Assembly: GCA_949825025.1 (NCBI GenBank)
Contig: OX463780.1
Location: 49,621,280-49,685,279, forward strand
Direction of reading: 5' to 3'
DNA length: 64,000 nucleotides
Origin: Siphlonurus alternatus
Taxonomy: Eukaryota > Arthropoda > Insecta > Ephemeroptera > Siphlonuridae
Shown: positions 27,646 through 41,030 of the stretch, in pieces
Numbering within the stretch: position 1 is the stretch's first letter
Layout: every line of letters begins with the position of its first letter
The notes under the pieces: generated by a model
Database searches by the model: none
Seen by the model: only the letters and a program-made list of their open reading frames with translations
What the model was told of the DNA's origin: nothing
Program-made: the position numbers and the translations under genes

Positions 27646-28790
27646 ATTCATTTATTCAATTCAATTCAAAGCAAGTCAATTTATTTATTCAATTCATTCA
27701 ATTCAAGTCAATTCAATTCAAATCAATTCAATTCAAATCAATTCAATTCAATTCAATTTCATTCAATTCAATTCATTTATTCAATTCATTCAATTCAAGT
27801 CAATTCAAATCAATTCAATTCAAATCAATTCAAATCAATTCAATTCATTTATTCAATTCAATGCAATTCAATTCAATTCAATCCAATCCAATCCAATCCA
27901 ATGCAATCCAATTCAATTTTATTCAATTCATTCATTCAATTCAATTCATTTATTCAATTCAATTCAAATCAATTCAATTCAATTCATTTATTCAATTCAT
28001 TTATTCAATTCAATTCAATTCAATTCAATTTAATTTAATTCAATTTATTTCAATTCAATTTAATTCAATTCAAGTCAATTCAATTCAAACAATTCAAATC
28101 AATTCAAATCAATTCAATTCATTTATTCAATTCAATTCAAATCAATTCAATTCAATTCAAATCAATTCAATTCAATTTTATTCAATTTAATTTAATTCAA
28201 TTCAATTCAATTCTTTTATTCAATTCATTCAATTCAAGTCAATTCAATTCAAATCAATTTAATTTAATTCAATTCAAATCAATTCAAATTTATTCAATTC
28301 ATTTATTCAATTCAATTCAATTCAAATCAATGCAATTCAATTCATTTATTCAATTCAATTCAATTTTATTCAATTCAATTCAATTCAAATCAATTCAATT
28401 CATTCATTCAATTCATTTATTCAATTCATTTATTCAAGTCATATCAAGTCAATTTATTTATTCAATTCATTCAATTCAAGTCAATTCAAATCAATTCAAA
28501 TCAATTCTATTTAATTTCATTCAATTCAAATCAATTCAATTCATTTATTCAATTCATTCAATTCAATTCAATTCAATTTAATTCAATTCAATTCAATTTA
28601 ATTCAATTCAAATCAATTCAAATCAATTCAAATTTATTCAATTCAATTCAATTCAATTCATTTATTCAATTCATTCAATTCAAGTCAATTCAATTCAAAT
28701 CAATTCAATTCGATTCAATTCAAATCAATTTAATTCAATTTAATTCAATTCAAATTAATTCAATTCATTTATTCAATTCAATTCAATTCA
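27646..28790. repeat. H1' block with I, J, K'
   Basis: CAAAGCAAGTC near 27667, H1 array 27861-27909 with four TCCAA units, CAAACAATTC near 28086, K' ATG at 28330. The K' marker is changed to CAAGTCATATCAAGTC near 28436. Confidence 0.8.
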
Positions 28791-30800
28791 ATGCAGTTCA
28801 GTTCATTTATTCCATTCAATTCACTTATTAAATTCAATTCAATTAAATCTAATTCATTTATTCAATTCAATTCAATTCAATTCAAATCAATTCAAATCAA
28901 TTCAAATCAATTCAAATCAATTCAATTCAATTCAATTCAACTCAAATCTATTCAATTCAATTCAATTCAATTCAAGGCAATTCAATTCAATTCAATTCAA
29001 ATCAATTTAATTCAATTCAAATCAATTAAAATTTATTCAATTCGATTCAATTCAATTTAATTCAATTCAAATCAATTCAAATCAATTCAAATTTATTCAA
29101 TTCATTTATTCAATTCAATTCATTTATTCAATTCATTCAATTCAAGTCAATTCAATTCAAATCAATTCAATTCGATTCAATTCAATTTAATTCAATTTAA
29201 TTCAATTCAAATTAATTCAATTCATTTATTCAATTCAATTCAATTCAATTCAATGCAGTTCAGTTCATTTATTCAATTCAATTCACTTATTAAATTCAAT
29301 TCAATTCAATTCATTTATTCAATTCAATTCAATTCAATTCAATTCAATTCAATTCAATTCAATTCAAATCAATTCAAATCAATTCAAATCAATTCAAATC
29401 AATTCAATTCAAATCTATTCAATTCAATTCAATTCAATTCAATTCAAGTCAATTCAAATCAATTTATTTAATTCAATTCAAATCAATTCAAATTTATTCA
29501 ATTCATTTATTCAATTCAATTCAATTCAAATCAATGCAATTCAATTCATTTATTCAATTCAATTCAATTCAATTCAATTCAATTCAATTCAATTCAATTC
29601 AATTCAAATCAATTCAATTCATTTATTCAATTCAATTTAATTCAATTCAAATTAATTCAATTCATTTATTCAATTCAATTCAATTCAATGCAGTTCAGTT
29701 CATTTATTCAATTCAATTCACTTATTTAATTCAATTCAATTCATTTATTCAATTCAATTCAATTCAATTCAATTCAATTCAATTCAATTTAATTCAATTC
29801 AATTCAATTTAATTCAAATCAATTCAAATCAATTCAAATTTATTCAATTCATTTATTCAATTCAATTCAATTCAATTCATTTATTCAATTCATTCAATTC
29901 AAGTCAATTCAATTCATTTATTCAATTCATTCAATTCAAGTCAATTCAATTCAAATCAATTCAATTCGATTCAAATCAATTTAATTCAATTTAATTCAAT
30001 TCAAATTAATTCAATTCATTTATTCAATTCAATTCAATGCAGTTCAGTTCATTTATTCCATTCAATTCACTTATTAAATTCAATTCAATTCAATCTAATT
30101 CATTTATTCAATTCAATTCAATTCAAATCAATTCAAATCAATTCAATTCAAATCAATTCAATTCAACTCAAATCTATTCAATTCAATTCAATTCAATTCA
30201 ATTCAAGGCAATTCAATTCAATTCAATTCAATTCAATTCAATTCAATTCAAATCAATTTAATTCAATTCAATTCAAATCAATTCAAATTTATTCAATTCA
30301 ATTCAATTCAATTTAATTCAAATCAATTCAAATCAATTCAAATTTATTCAATTCATTTATTCAATTCAATTCAATTCATTTATTCAATTCATTCAATTTA
30401 ATTCAATTCAAATCAATTCAATTCAATTCAAATCAATTTAATTCAATTTAATTCAATTCAAATTAATTCAATTCATTTATTCAATTCAATTCAATTCAAT
30501 GCAGTTCAGTTCATTTATTCAATTCAATTCACTTATTAAATTCAATTCAATTCAATTCAATTCATTTATTGAATTCAATTCAATTCAATTCAAATCAATT
30601 CAATTCAAATCAATTCAATTCAATTCAATTCAAATCAAATCAATTCAATTCAATTCAATTCAAATCTATTCAATTCAAATCAATTCAATTCAATTCAAGT
30701 CAATTCAAATCAATTTAATTTAATTCAATTCAAATAAATTCAAATTTATTCAATTCATTTATTCAATTCAATTCAATTCAATTCAATTCAATTCAAATAA
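28791..30800. repeat. A cluster, second half: A2, A3, A1, A2, A3
   Basis: Heads at 28791, 29253, 29688, 30037 and 30499. A point change in the last A3 makes an extra GAATTC at 30571, outside any C module. The stretch after A1 holds a repeated CATTCAATTCAAGTC (near 29890 and 29928). Confidence 0.85.
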
Positions 30801-31317
30801 ATGCAATTCAATTCATTTATTCAATTCAATTCAATTCAATTCAATTCAAATCAATTCAATTCATTTATTCAATTCAATTTAATTCAATTCAATTTAATTT
30901 AATTTAATTCAATTCATTTATTCAATTCAATTCAATTTATTTCAATTCAATTTAATTCAATTCAATTCAAATCAATTCATTTATTCAATTCAATCAATTC
31001 AAATCAATTCAATTCATTTATTCAATTCATTTCAATTCAAATCAATTCAATTCAATTCAATCCAAATCAATTCAATTCATTTATTCAATTCAATTCAATT
31101 CAATTCAATTTAATTCATTTCATTTATTCAATTCAATTCAATTTATTTCAATTCAATTTAATTCAATTCAATTCAAATCAATTCAATTCAATTCATTTAT
31201 TCAATTCAATTCAATTCAATTCATTTATTCAATTCAATTCAATTTAATTCAAATCAATTTAATTTAATTCAATTCATTTATTCAATTCAATTTAATTTAT
31301 TTCAATTCAATTTAATT
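30801..31317. repeat. B module, TTTAATTTATTTC variant
   Basis: CAATCCAAATC at about 31059. One of the two CATTTATTCAATTC words present after CAATCCAAATC in earlier B copies is missing. TTTAATTTATTTC near 31291 precedes the C module. Confidence 0.75.
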
Positions 31318-31817
31318 GAATTCAATTCAAATCAATTCAATTCATTTATTCAATTCAATTCAATTCAATTAAATTCAATTCAATTCAATTTAATTCAATT
31401 CAAATCAATTTAAATCAATTCAAATTTATTCAATTCATTTATTCAATTCAATTCAATTCAATTCATTTATTCAATTCATTCAATTCAAGTCAATTCAATT
31501 CAAATCAATTCAATTCGATTCAATTCAAATCAATTTAATTCAATTTAATTCAATTCAAATCAATTCAATTCATTTATTCAATTGATCCAATTCAAGTCAA
31601 TTCAATTCAAATCAATTCAATTCAATTCAATTCAATTCAATTCAATTCAAATCAATTCAATTCAATTTAATTTAATTAATTTCAATTCAAATCAATTCAA
31701 TTCTTTTATTCAATTCATTCAATTCAAGTCAATACAATTCAAATCAATTTAATTGATATCAATTCAAATCAATTCAAATTTATTCAATTCATTTATTCAA
31801 TTCAATTCAAATCGATG
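31318..31817. repeat. C module 8 (266/171/60)
   Basis: GAATTC 31318, GATCC 31584, GATATC 31755, ATG 31815. C module 11, one type II unit downstream, has the same three spacings. Confidence 0.9.
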
Positions 31818-32878
31818 CAATTCAATTCATTTATTCAATTCAATTCAATTCAATTCAATTCATTCATTCAATTCATTTATTCAATTCAATTCAATTCAAT
31901 TCAATTTAATTTAATTCAATTCATTTATTCAATTCAATTCAATTTATTTCAATTCAATTTAATTCAATTCAATTCTAATCAATTCAATTCACTTATTCAA
32001 TTCAAATCAATTCAATTCAATCAATTCAAATCAATTCAATTCAAATCAATTCAAATCAATTCAATTTATTTCAATTCAATTTAATTCAATTCAATTCTAA
32101 TCAATTCAATTCACTTATTCAATTCAAATCAATTCAATTCAATCAATTCAAATCAATTCAATTCAAATCAATTCAATTCATTTATTCAATTCATTTCAAT
32201 TCAAATCAATTCAATTTATTTATTCAATTCAATTCAATTCAATGCAGTTCAATTCAAATCAATTCAATTCAATTCAATTCATTTATTCAATTCAATTTAA
32301 TTCACTTATTTAATTCAATTCAATTCAATTCATTTATTCAATTCAAATCAAGTCAATTTATTTATTCAATTCATTCAATTCAAGTCAATTCAATTCAATT
32401 CAAATCAATTCAATTCAATTCAAATCAATTCAATTCAAATCAATTCAATTCAATTCATTTATTCAATTCATTCAATTTAAGTCAATTCAATTTAAATCAA
32501 TTCAATTCAATTCAAATCAATTCAAATCAATTCAATTCATTTATTCAATTCAATTCAATGCAGTTCAATTCAAATCAATTCAATTCAATTCATTTATTCA
32601 ATTCAATTCACTTATTCAATTCAATTCAACTCAATTTAATTTAATTCAATTCATTTATTCAATTCAATTCAATTTATTTCAATTCAATTTAATTCAATTC
32701 AATTCAAATTAAATCAATTCATTTATTCAATTCAAGTCAATTCAATTCAATCAATTCAAATCAATTCAATTCAAATCAATTCAAATCAATTCAATTCATT
32801 TATGCAATTTATTCAATTCAAATCAATTCAATTCAATTCAAATCAATTCAATTCATTTATTCAATTCAATTCAATTCA
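31818..32878. repeat. D-E-E2-F modules with a 122-bp D duplication
   Basis: CTAATC occurs twice, at about 31975 and 32097, each followed by a private CACTTATTCAATTC. The duplicated block is about 122 bp. The E head is near 32242, E2 ends CAACTCAATTT near 32627, F near 32801. The same double CTAATC recurs at 42155/42277. Confidence 0.85.
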
Positions 32879-33530
32879 ATGCAGTTCAATTCAAATCAAT
32901 TCAATTCAATTTATTTGGTCAATCCAATTCAATTCACTTATTTAATTCAATTATATTCAATTCATTTATTCAATTCAATTCAAAGCAAGTCAATTTATTT
33001 ATTCAATTCATTCAATTCAAGTCAATTCAATTCAAATCAATTCAATTCAATTCAATTCAAATCAATTCAATTCAATTTCATTCAATTCAATTCATTTATT
33101 CAATTCATTCAATTCAAGTCAATTCAAATCAATTCAGTTCAAATCAATTCAAATCAATTCAATTCATTTATTCAATTCATTGCAATTCAATCCAATCCAA
33201 TCCAATCCAATGCAATCCAATTCAATTTTATTCAATTCATTTATTCAATTCAATTCATTTATTCAATTCAATTCAAATCAATTCAATTCAATTCATTTAT
33301 TCAATTCATTTATTCAATTCAATTCAATTCAATTTAATTTAATTCAATTTATTTCAATTCAATTTAATTCAATTCAAGTCAATTCAATTCAAACAATTCA
33401 AATCAATTCAATTCAAATCAATTCAAATCAATTCAATTCATTTATTCAATTCAATTCAAATCAATTCAATTCAAATCAAATCAATCAATTCAATTTTATT
33501 CAATTTAATTTAATTTAATTCAATTCAATT
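32879..33530. repeat. G1-H1-I modules
   Basis: GG of G1 at 32917, H1 array 33180-33218, 263 bp apart. A private CAATTCAGTTC occurs near 33134. Confidence 0.85.
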
Positions 33531-34270
33531 CTTTTATTCAATTCATTCAATTCAAGTCAATTCAATTCAAATCAATTTAATTTAATTCAATTCAAATCAA
33601 TTCAAATTTATTCAATTCATTTATTCAATTCAATTCAATTCAATTCAATTCAAATCAATGCAATTCAATTCATTTATTCAATTCAATTCAATTCAATTCA
33701 ATTCAATTCAATTCAAATCAATTCAATTCATTCATTCAATTCATTTATTCAATTCATTTATTCAATTCAATTCAAATCAAGTCAATTTATTTATTCAATT
33801 CATTCAATTCAAATCAATTCAAATCAATTCAAATCAATTCAATTTAATTTCATTCAATTCAAATCAATTCAATTCATTTATTCAATTCATTCAATTCAAG
33901 TCAATTCAATTTAAATCAATTCAAATTAATTCAATTCATTTATTCAATTCAATTCAATTCAATGCAGTTCAGTTCATTTATTCAATTCAATTCACTTATT
34001 TAATTCAATTCAATTCAATTCATTTATTCAATTCAATTCAATTAAATTAAATTCAATTCAATTTAATTCAATTCAATTTAATTCAATTCAAATCAATTCA
34101 AATCAATTCAAATTTATTCAATTCATTTATTCAATTCAATTCAATTCATTTATTCAATTCAATTCAATTCAATTCATTTATTCAATTCAATTCAATTTAA
34201 TTCAAATCAATTTAATTTAATTCAATTCATTTATTCAATTCAATTCAATTAATTTCAATTCAATTTAATT
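33531..34270. repeat. J-K-A1s modules, CAATTAATTTC variant
   Basis: K ATG at 33658, A1s ATG at 33962 (304 bp). CAATTAATTTC near 34248 replaces CAATTTATTTC. All four A1s-C links of type II share this change. AATTAAATTAAATTC follows A1s. Confidence 0.8.
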
Positions 34271-34780
34271 GAATTCAATTCAAATCAATTCAATTCATTT
34301 ATTCAATTCAATTCAATTCAATTAAATTCAATTCAATTCAATTTAATTCAATTCAAATCAATTTAAATCAATTCAAATTTATTCAATTCATTTATTCAAT
34401 TCAATTCAATTCATTTATTCAATTCATTCAATTCAAGTCAATTCAATTCAAATCAATTCAATTCGATTCAATTCAAATCAATTTAATTCAATTTAATTCA
34501 ATTCAAATCAATTCAATTCATTTATTCAATTGATCCAATTCAAGTCAATTCAATTCAAATCAATTCAATTCAATTCAATTCAATTCAATTCAATTCAATT
34601 CAATTCAAATCAAATCAATTCAATTCAATTTAATTTAATTAATTACAATTCAAATCAATTCAATTCTTTTATTCAATTCATTCAATTCAAGTCAATACAA
34701 TTCAAATCAATTTAATTGATATCAATTCAAATCAATTCAAATTTATTCAATTCATTTATTCAATTCAATTCAAATCGATG
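34271..34780. repeat. C module 9 (261/186/60)
   Basis: GAATTC 34271, GATCC 34532, GATATC 34718, ATG 34778. The pure TTCAA run ends in AAATCAAATC, a form shared with C modules 10, 12 and 13. Confidence 0.9.
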
Positions 34781-35679
34781 CAATTCAATTCATTTATTCA
34801 ATTCAATTCAATTCAATTCAATTCATTCATTCAATTCATTTATTCAATTCAATTCAATTCAATTCAATTCAATTTAATTTAATTCAATTCATTTATTCAA
34901 TTCAATTCAATTTATTTCAATTCAATTTAATTCAATTCAATTCTAATCAATTCAATTAATTTATTCAATTCAAATCAATTCAATTCAATCAATTCAAATC
35001 AATTCAATTCAAATCAATTCAAATCAATTCAATTCATTTATTCAATTCATTTCAATTCAAATCAATTCAATTCAAATCAATTCAATTTATTTATTCAATT
35101 CAATTCAATTCAATGCAGTTCAATTCAAATCAATTCAATTCAATTCATTTATTCAATTCAATTTAATTCACTTATTTAATTCAATTCAATTCAATTCATT
35201 TATTCAATTCATTTATTCAATTCAAATCAAGTCAATTTATTTATTCAATTCATTCAATTCAAGTCAATTCAATTCAAATCAATTCAATTCAATTCAATCA
35301 ATTCAATTCAAATCAATTCAAATCAATTCATTTATTCAATTCATTCAATTTAAGTCAATTCAATTTAAATCAATTCAATTCAATTCAAATCAATTCAAAT
35401 CAATTCAATTCATTTATTCAATTCAATTCAATGCAGTTCAATTCAAATCAATTCAATTCAATTCATTTATTCAATTCAATTCAATTCACTTATTCAATTC
35501 AATTCAACTCAATTTAATTTAATTCAATTCATTTATTCAATTCAATTCAATTTATTTCAATTCAATTTAATTCAATTCAATTCAAATTAAATCAATTCAT
35601 TTATTCAATTCAAGTCAATTCAATTCAATCAATTCAAATCAATTCAATTCAAATCAATTCAAATCAATTCAATTCATTT
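34781..35679. repeat. D-E-E2-F modules
   Basis: CTAATC near 34942 is followed by a private CAATTAATTTATTC, also found near 45098. E head near 35114, E2 near 35431, F near 35678. Confidence 0.8.
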
Positions 35680-36240
35680 ATGCAATTTATTCAATTCAAA
35701 TCAATTCAATTCAAATCAATTCAATTCATTTATTCAATTCAATTCAATTCAATGCAGTTCAATTCAAATCAATTCAATTCAATTCATTTGGTCAATCCAA
35801 TTCAATTCACTTATTTAATTCAATTCAATTCAATTCATTTATTCAATTCAATTCAAAGCAAGTCAATTTATTTATTCAATTCAAGTCAATTCAATTCAAA
35901 TCAATTCAATTCAATTCAAATCAATTCAATTCAATTTCATTCAATTCAATTCATTTATTCAATTCATTCAATTCAAGTCAATTCAAATCAATTCAATTCA
36001 AATCAATTCAAATCAATTCAATTCATTTATTCAATTCATTGCAATTCAATTCAAAACAATTCAATTCAATTCAATTCAAATCAATTCAATTCAATTCATT
36101 TATTCAATTCATTTATTCAATTCAATTCAATTTAATTCAATTTATTTCAATTCAATTTAATTCAATTCAAGTCAATTCAATTCAAACAATTCAAATCAAT
36201 TCAATTCAAATCAATTCAAATCAATTCAATTCATTTATTC
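35680..36240. repeat. G2-H2-I modules, I cut
   Basis: CATTTGGTCAATCC (last base of the first G run at 35790), then H2 TTCAAAACAATTC after TTGCAATTC at 36039. The distance is 249 bp, 14 less than G1 to H1. TTATATTC and the TCCAA array are absent. I stops before its TTTTATTC end. Confidence 0.85.
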
Positions 36241-36822
36241 AATTCAATTTAATTCACTTATTTAATTCAATTCAATTCAATTCATTTATTCAATTCAAAT
36301 CAAGTCAATTTATTTATTCAATTCATTCAATTCAAGTCAATTCAATTCAATTCAAATCAATTCAATTCAATTCAAATCAATTCAATTCAAATCAATTCAA
36401 TTCAATTCATTTATTCAATTCATTCAATTTAAGTCAATTCAATTTAAATCAATTCAATTCAATTCAAATCAATTCAAATCAATTCAATTCATTTATTCAA
36501 TTCAATTCAATGCAGTTCAATTCAAATCAATTCAATTCAATTCAATTCAATTCACTTATTCAATTCAATTCAACTCAATTTAATTTAATTCAATTCATTT
36601 ATTCAATTCAATTCAATTTATTTCAATTCAATTTAATTCAATTCAATTCAAATTAAATCAATTCATTTATTCAATTCAAGTCAATTCAATTCAATCAATT
36701 CAAATCAATTCAATTCAAATCAATTCAAATCAATTCAATTCATTTATGCAATTTATTCAATTCAAATCAATTCAATTCAATTCAAATCAATTCAATTCAT
36801 TTATTCAATTCAATTCAATTCA
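36241..36822. repeat. E-E2-F modules joined after I
   Basis: Module I passes into the middle of E (CAATTTAATTCACTTATTTA) without an E head. E2 with CAACTCAATTT lies near 36560 and F near 36745. The same I::E join is present at 46386. Confidence 0.8.
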
Positions 36823-37489
36823 ATGCAGTTCAATTCAAATCAATTCAATTCAATTTATTTGGTCAATCCAATTCAATTCACTTATTTAATTCAATTATAT
36901 TCAATTCATTTATTCAATTCAATTCAAAGCAAGTCAATTTATTTATTCAATTCATTCAATTCAAGTCAATTCAATTCAAATCAATTCAATTCAATTCAAT
37001 TCAAATCAATTCAATTCAATTTCATTCAATTCAATTCATTTATTCAATTCATTCAATTCAAGTCAATTCAAATCAATTCAATTCAAATCAATTCAAATCA
37101 ATTCAATTCATTTATTCAATTCATTGCAATTCAATCCAATCCAATCCAATCCAATGCAATCCAATTCAATTTTATTCAATTCATTTATTCAATTCAATTC
37201 ATTTATTCAATTCAATTCAAATCAATTCAATTCAATTCATTTATTCAATTCATTTATTCAATTCAATTCAATTCAATTTAATTTAATTCAATTTATTTCA
37301 ATTCAATTTAATTCAATTCAAGTCAATTCAATTCAAACAATTCAAATCAATTCAATTCAAATCAATTCAAATCAATTCAATTCATTTATTCAATTCAATT
37401 CAAATCAATTCAATTCAATTCAATTCAAATCAAATCAATCAATTCAATTTTATTCAATTTAATTTAATTTAATTCAATTCAATTCAATT
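36823..37489. repeat. G1-H1-I modules
   Basis: GG of G1 at 36861, H1 array 37124-37162, 263 bp apart. This is the second G1 in type II copy a, 3,944 bp after the first. Confidence 0.85.
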
Positions 37490-38224
37490 CTTTTATTCAA
37501 TTCATTCAATTCAAGTCAATTCAATTCAAATCAATTTAATTTAATTCAATTCAAATCAATTCAAATTTATTCAATTCATTTATTCAATTCAATTCAATTC
37601 AATTCAAATCAATGCAATTCAATTCATTTATTCAATTCAATTCAATTCAATTCAATTCAATTCAATTCAAATCAATTCAATTCATTCATTCAATTCATTT
37701 ATTCAATTCATTTATTCAATTCAATTCAAATCAAGTCAATTTATTTATTCAATTCATTCAATTCAAATCAATTCAAATCAATTCAAATCAATTCAATTTA
37801 ATTTCATTCAATTCAAATCAATTCAATTCATTTATTCAATTCATTCAATTCAAGTCAATTCAATTTAAATCAATTCAAATTAATTCAATTCATTTATTCA
37901 ATTCAATTCAATTCAATGCAGTTCAGTTCATTTATTCAATTCAATTCACTTATTTAATTCAATTCAATTCAATTCATTTATTCAATTCAATTCAATTAAA
38001 TTAAATTCAATTCAATTTAATTCAATTCAATTTAATTCAATTCAAATCAATTCAAATCAATTCAAATTTATTCAATTCATTTATTCAATTCAATTCAATT
38101 CATTTATTCAATTCAATTCAATTCAATTCATTTATTCAATTCAATTCAATTTAATTCAAATCAATTTAATTTAATTCAATTCATTTATTCAATTCAATTC
38201 AATTAATTTCAATTCAATTTAATT
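37490..38224. repeat. J-K-A1s modules, CAATTAATTTC variant
   Basis: K ATG at 37612, A1s ATG at 37916 (304 bp), A1s to GAATTC 309 bp. The variant word lies near 38199. Confidence 0.8.
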
Positions 38225-38714
38225 GAATTCAATTCAAATCAATTCAATTCATTTATTCAATTCAATTCAATTCAATTAAATTCAATTCAATTCAATTTAA
38301 TTCAATTCAAATCAATTTAAATCAATTCAAATTTATTCAATTCATTTATTCAATTCAATTCAATTCATTTATTCAATTCATTCAATTCAAGTCAATTCAA
38401 TTCAAATCAATTCAATTCGATTCAATTCAAATCAATTTAATTCAATTTAATTCAATTCAAATCAATTCAATTCATTTATTCAATTGATCCAATTCAAGTC
38501 AATTCAATTCAAATCAATTCAATTCAATTCAATTCAATTCAAATCAAATCAATTCAATTCAATTTAATTTAATTAATTACAATTCAAATCAATTCAATTC
38601 TTTTATTCAATTCATTCAATTCAAGTCAATACAATTCAAATCAATTTAATTGATATCAATTCAAATCAATTCAAATTTATTCAATTCATTTATTCAATTC
38701 AATTCAAATCGATG
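38225..38714. repeat. C module 10 (261/166/60)
   Basis: GAATTC 38225, GATCC 38486, GATATC 38652, ATG 38712. Both variable intervals are at their minimum, so this is the shortest complete C module. Confidence 0.9.
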
Positions 38715-39580
38715 CAATTCAATTCATTTATTCAATTCAATTCAATTCAATTCATTCATTCAATTCATTTATTCAATTCAATTCAATTCAATTCAATTCA
38801 ATTCAATTTAATTTAATTCAATTCATTTATTCAATTCAATTCAATTTATTTCAATTCAATTTAATTCAATTCAATTCTAATCAATTCAATTCATTTATTC
38901 AATTCAAATCAATTCAATTCAATCAATTCAAATCAATTCAATTCATTTATTCAATTCATTTCAATTCAAATCAATTCAATTCAAATCAATTCAATTTATT
39001 TATTCAATTCAATTCAATTCAATGCAGTTCAATTCAAATCAATTCAATTCAATTCATTTATTCAATTCAATTTAATTCACTTATTTAATTCAATTCAATT
39101 CAATTCATTTATTCAATTCATTTATTCAATTCAAATCAAGTCAATTTATTTATTCAATTCAAGTCAATTCAATTCAAATCAATTCAATTCAATTCAAATC
39201 AATTCAATTCAAATCAATTCAAATCAATTCATTTATTCAATTCATTCAATTTAAGTCAATTCAATTTAAATCAATTCAATTCAATTCAAATCAATTCAAA
39301 TCAATTCAATTCATTTATTCAATTCAATTCAATGCAGTTCAATTCAAATCAATTCAATTCAATTCATTTATTCAATTCAATTCAATTCACTTATTCAATT
39401 CAATTCAACTCAATTTAATTTAATTCAATTCATTTATTCAATTCAATTCAATTTATTTCAATTCAATTTAATTCAATTCAATTCAAATTAAATCAATTCA
39501 TTTATTCAATTCAAGTCAATTCAATTCAATCAATTCAAATCAATTCAATTCAAATCAATTCAAATCAATTCAATTCATTT
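38715..39580. repeat. D-E-E2-F modules
   Basis: CTAATC near 38877, E head near 39023, E2 with CAACTCAATTT near 39406, F near 39579. The pair of AAATC words before the CATTTCAATTC step is missing near 38935. Confidence 0.8.
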
Positions 39581-40162
39581 ATGCAATTTATTCAATTCAA
39601 ATCAATTCAATTCAAATCAATTCAATTCATTTATTCAATTCAATTCAATTCAATGCAGTTCAATTCAAATCAATTCAATTCAATTCATTTGGTCAATCCA
39701 ATTCAATTCACTTATTTAATTCAATTCAATTCAATTCATTTATTCAATTCAATTCAAAGCAAGTCAATTTATTTATTCAATTCAAGTCAATTCAATTCAA
39801 ATCAATTCAATTCAATTCAAATCAATTCAATTCAATTTCATTCAATTCAATTCATTTATTCAATTCATTCAATTCAAGTCAATTCAAATCAATTCAATTC
39901 AAATCAATTCAAATCAATTCAATTCATTTATTCAATTCATTGCAATTCAATTCAAAACAATTCAATTCAATTCAATTCAAATCAATTCAATTCAATTCAT
40001 TTATTCAATTCATTTATTCAATTCAATTCAATTTAATTCAATTTATTTCAATTCAATTTAATTCAATTCAAGTCAATTCAATTCAAACAATTCAAATCAA
40101 TTCAATTCAAATCAATTCAAATCAATTCAATTCATTTATTCAATTCAATTCAATTCAATTCA
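39581..40162. repeat. G2-H2-I modules, I joined to A3
   Basis: G2 at 39691, H2 at 39940 (249 bp). I runs into an A3 head through a pure TTCAA stretch near 40145, so its normal end is lost. Confidence 0.8.
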
Positions 40163-41030
40163 ATGCAGTTCAGTTCATTTATTCAATTCAATTCACTTAT
40201 TAAATTCAATTCAATTCATTTATTCAATTCAATTCAATTCAATTCAATTCAATTCAATTCAATTCAAATCAATTCAAATCAATTCAAATCAATTCAATTC
40301 AATTCAAATCTATTCAATTCAATTCAATTCAATTCAATTCAAGTCAATTCAAATCAATTTATTTAATTCAATTCAAATCAATTCAAATTTATTCAATTCA
40401 TTTATTCAATTCAATTCAATTCAAATCAATGCAATTCAATTCATTTATTCAATTCAATTCAATTCAATTCAATTCAATTCAATTCAATTCAATTCAATTC
40501 AAATCAATTCAATTCATTTATTCAATTCAATTTAATTCAATTCAAATTAATTCAATTCATTTATTCAATTCAATTCAATTCAATGCAGTTCAGTTCATTT
40601 ATTCAATTCAATTCACTTATTTAATTCAATTCAATTCATTTATTCAATTCAATTCAATTCAATTCAATTCAATTCAATTCAATTCAATTTAATTCAATTC
40701 AATTCAATTTAATTCAAATCAATTCAAATCAATTCAAATTTATTCAATTCATTTATTCAATTCAATTCAATTCAATTCATTTATTCAATTCATTCAATTC
40801 AAGTCAATTCAATTCAAATCAATTCAATTCGATTCAAATCAATTTAATTCAATTTAATTCAATTCAAATTAATTCAATTCATTTATTCAATTCAATTCAA
40901 TTCAATGCAGTTCAGTTCATTTATTCCATTCAATTCACTTATTAAATTCAATTCAATTCAATCTAATTCATTTATTCAATTCAATTCAATTCAAATCAAT
41001 TCAAATCAATTCAAATCAATTCAATTCAAA
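40163..41030. repeat. Short A cluster: A3, A1, cut A2
   Basis: Heads at 40163, 40583 and 40905. The A2 at 40905 loses its second half. Its AAATC series runs into the CAATCCAAATC of B at about 41030, so A2 has neither AAGGCAA nor an A3 after it. The equivalent A2 at 51041 is complete. Confidence 0.85.

Larger units (their letters stand above)
26346..31317. repeat. Type I higher-order unit 3, A cluster and B only
   Basis: The nine-head A cluster and the B module repeat the order of units 1 and 2. From the next C module onward the sequence follows the type II order, so this is the last complete A cluster seen. Confidence 0.8.

Noticed and set aside
30565..30580. Additional C module at GAATTC 30571
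   Set aside because: It is a single base change inside an A3 block. No GATCC or GATATC follows at the C spacings before the true C module at 31318.
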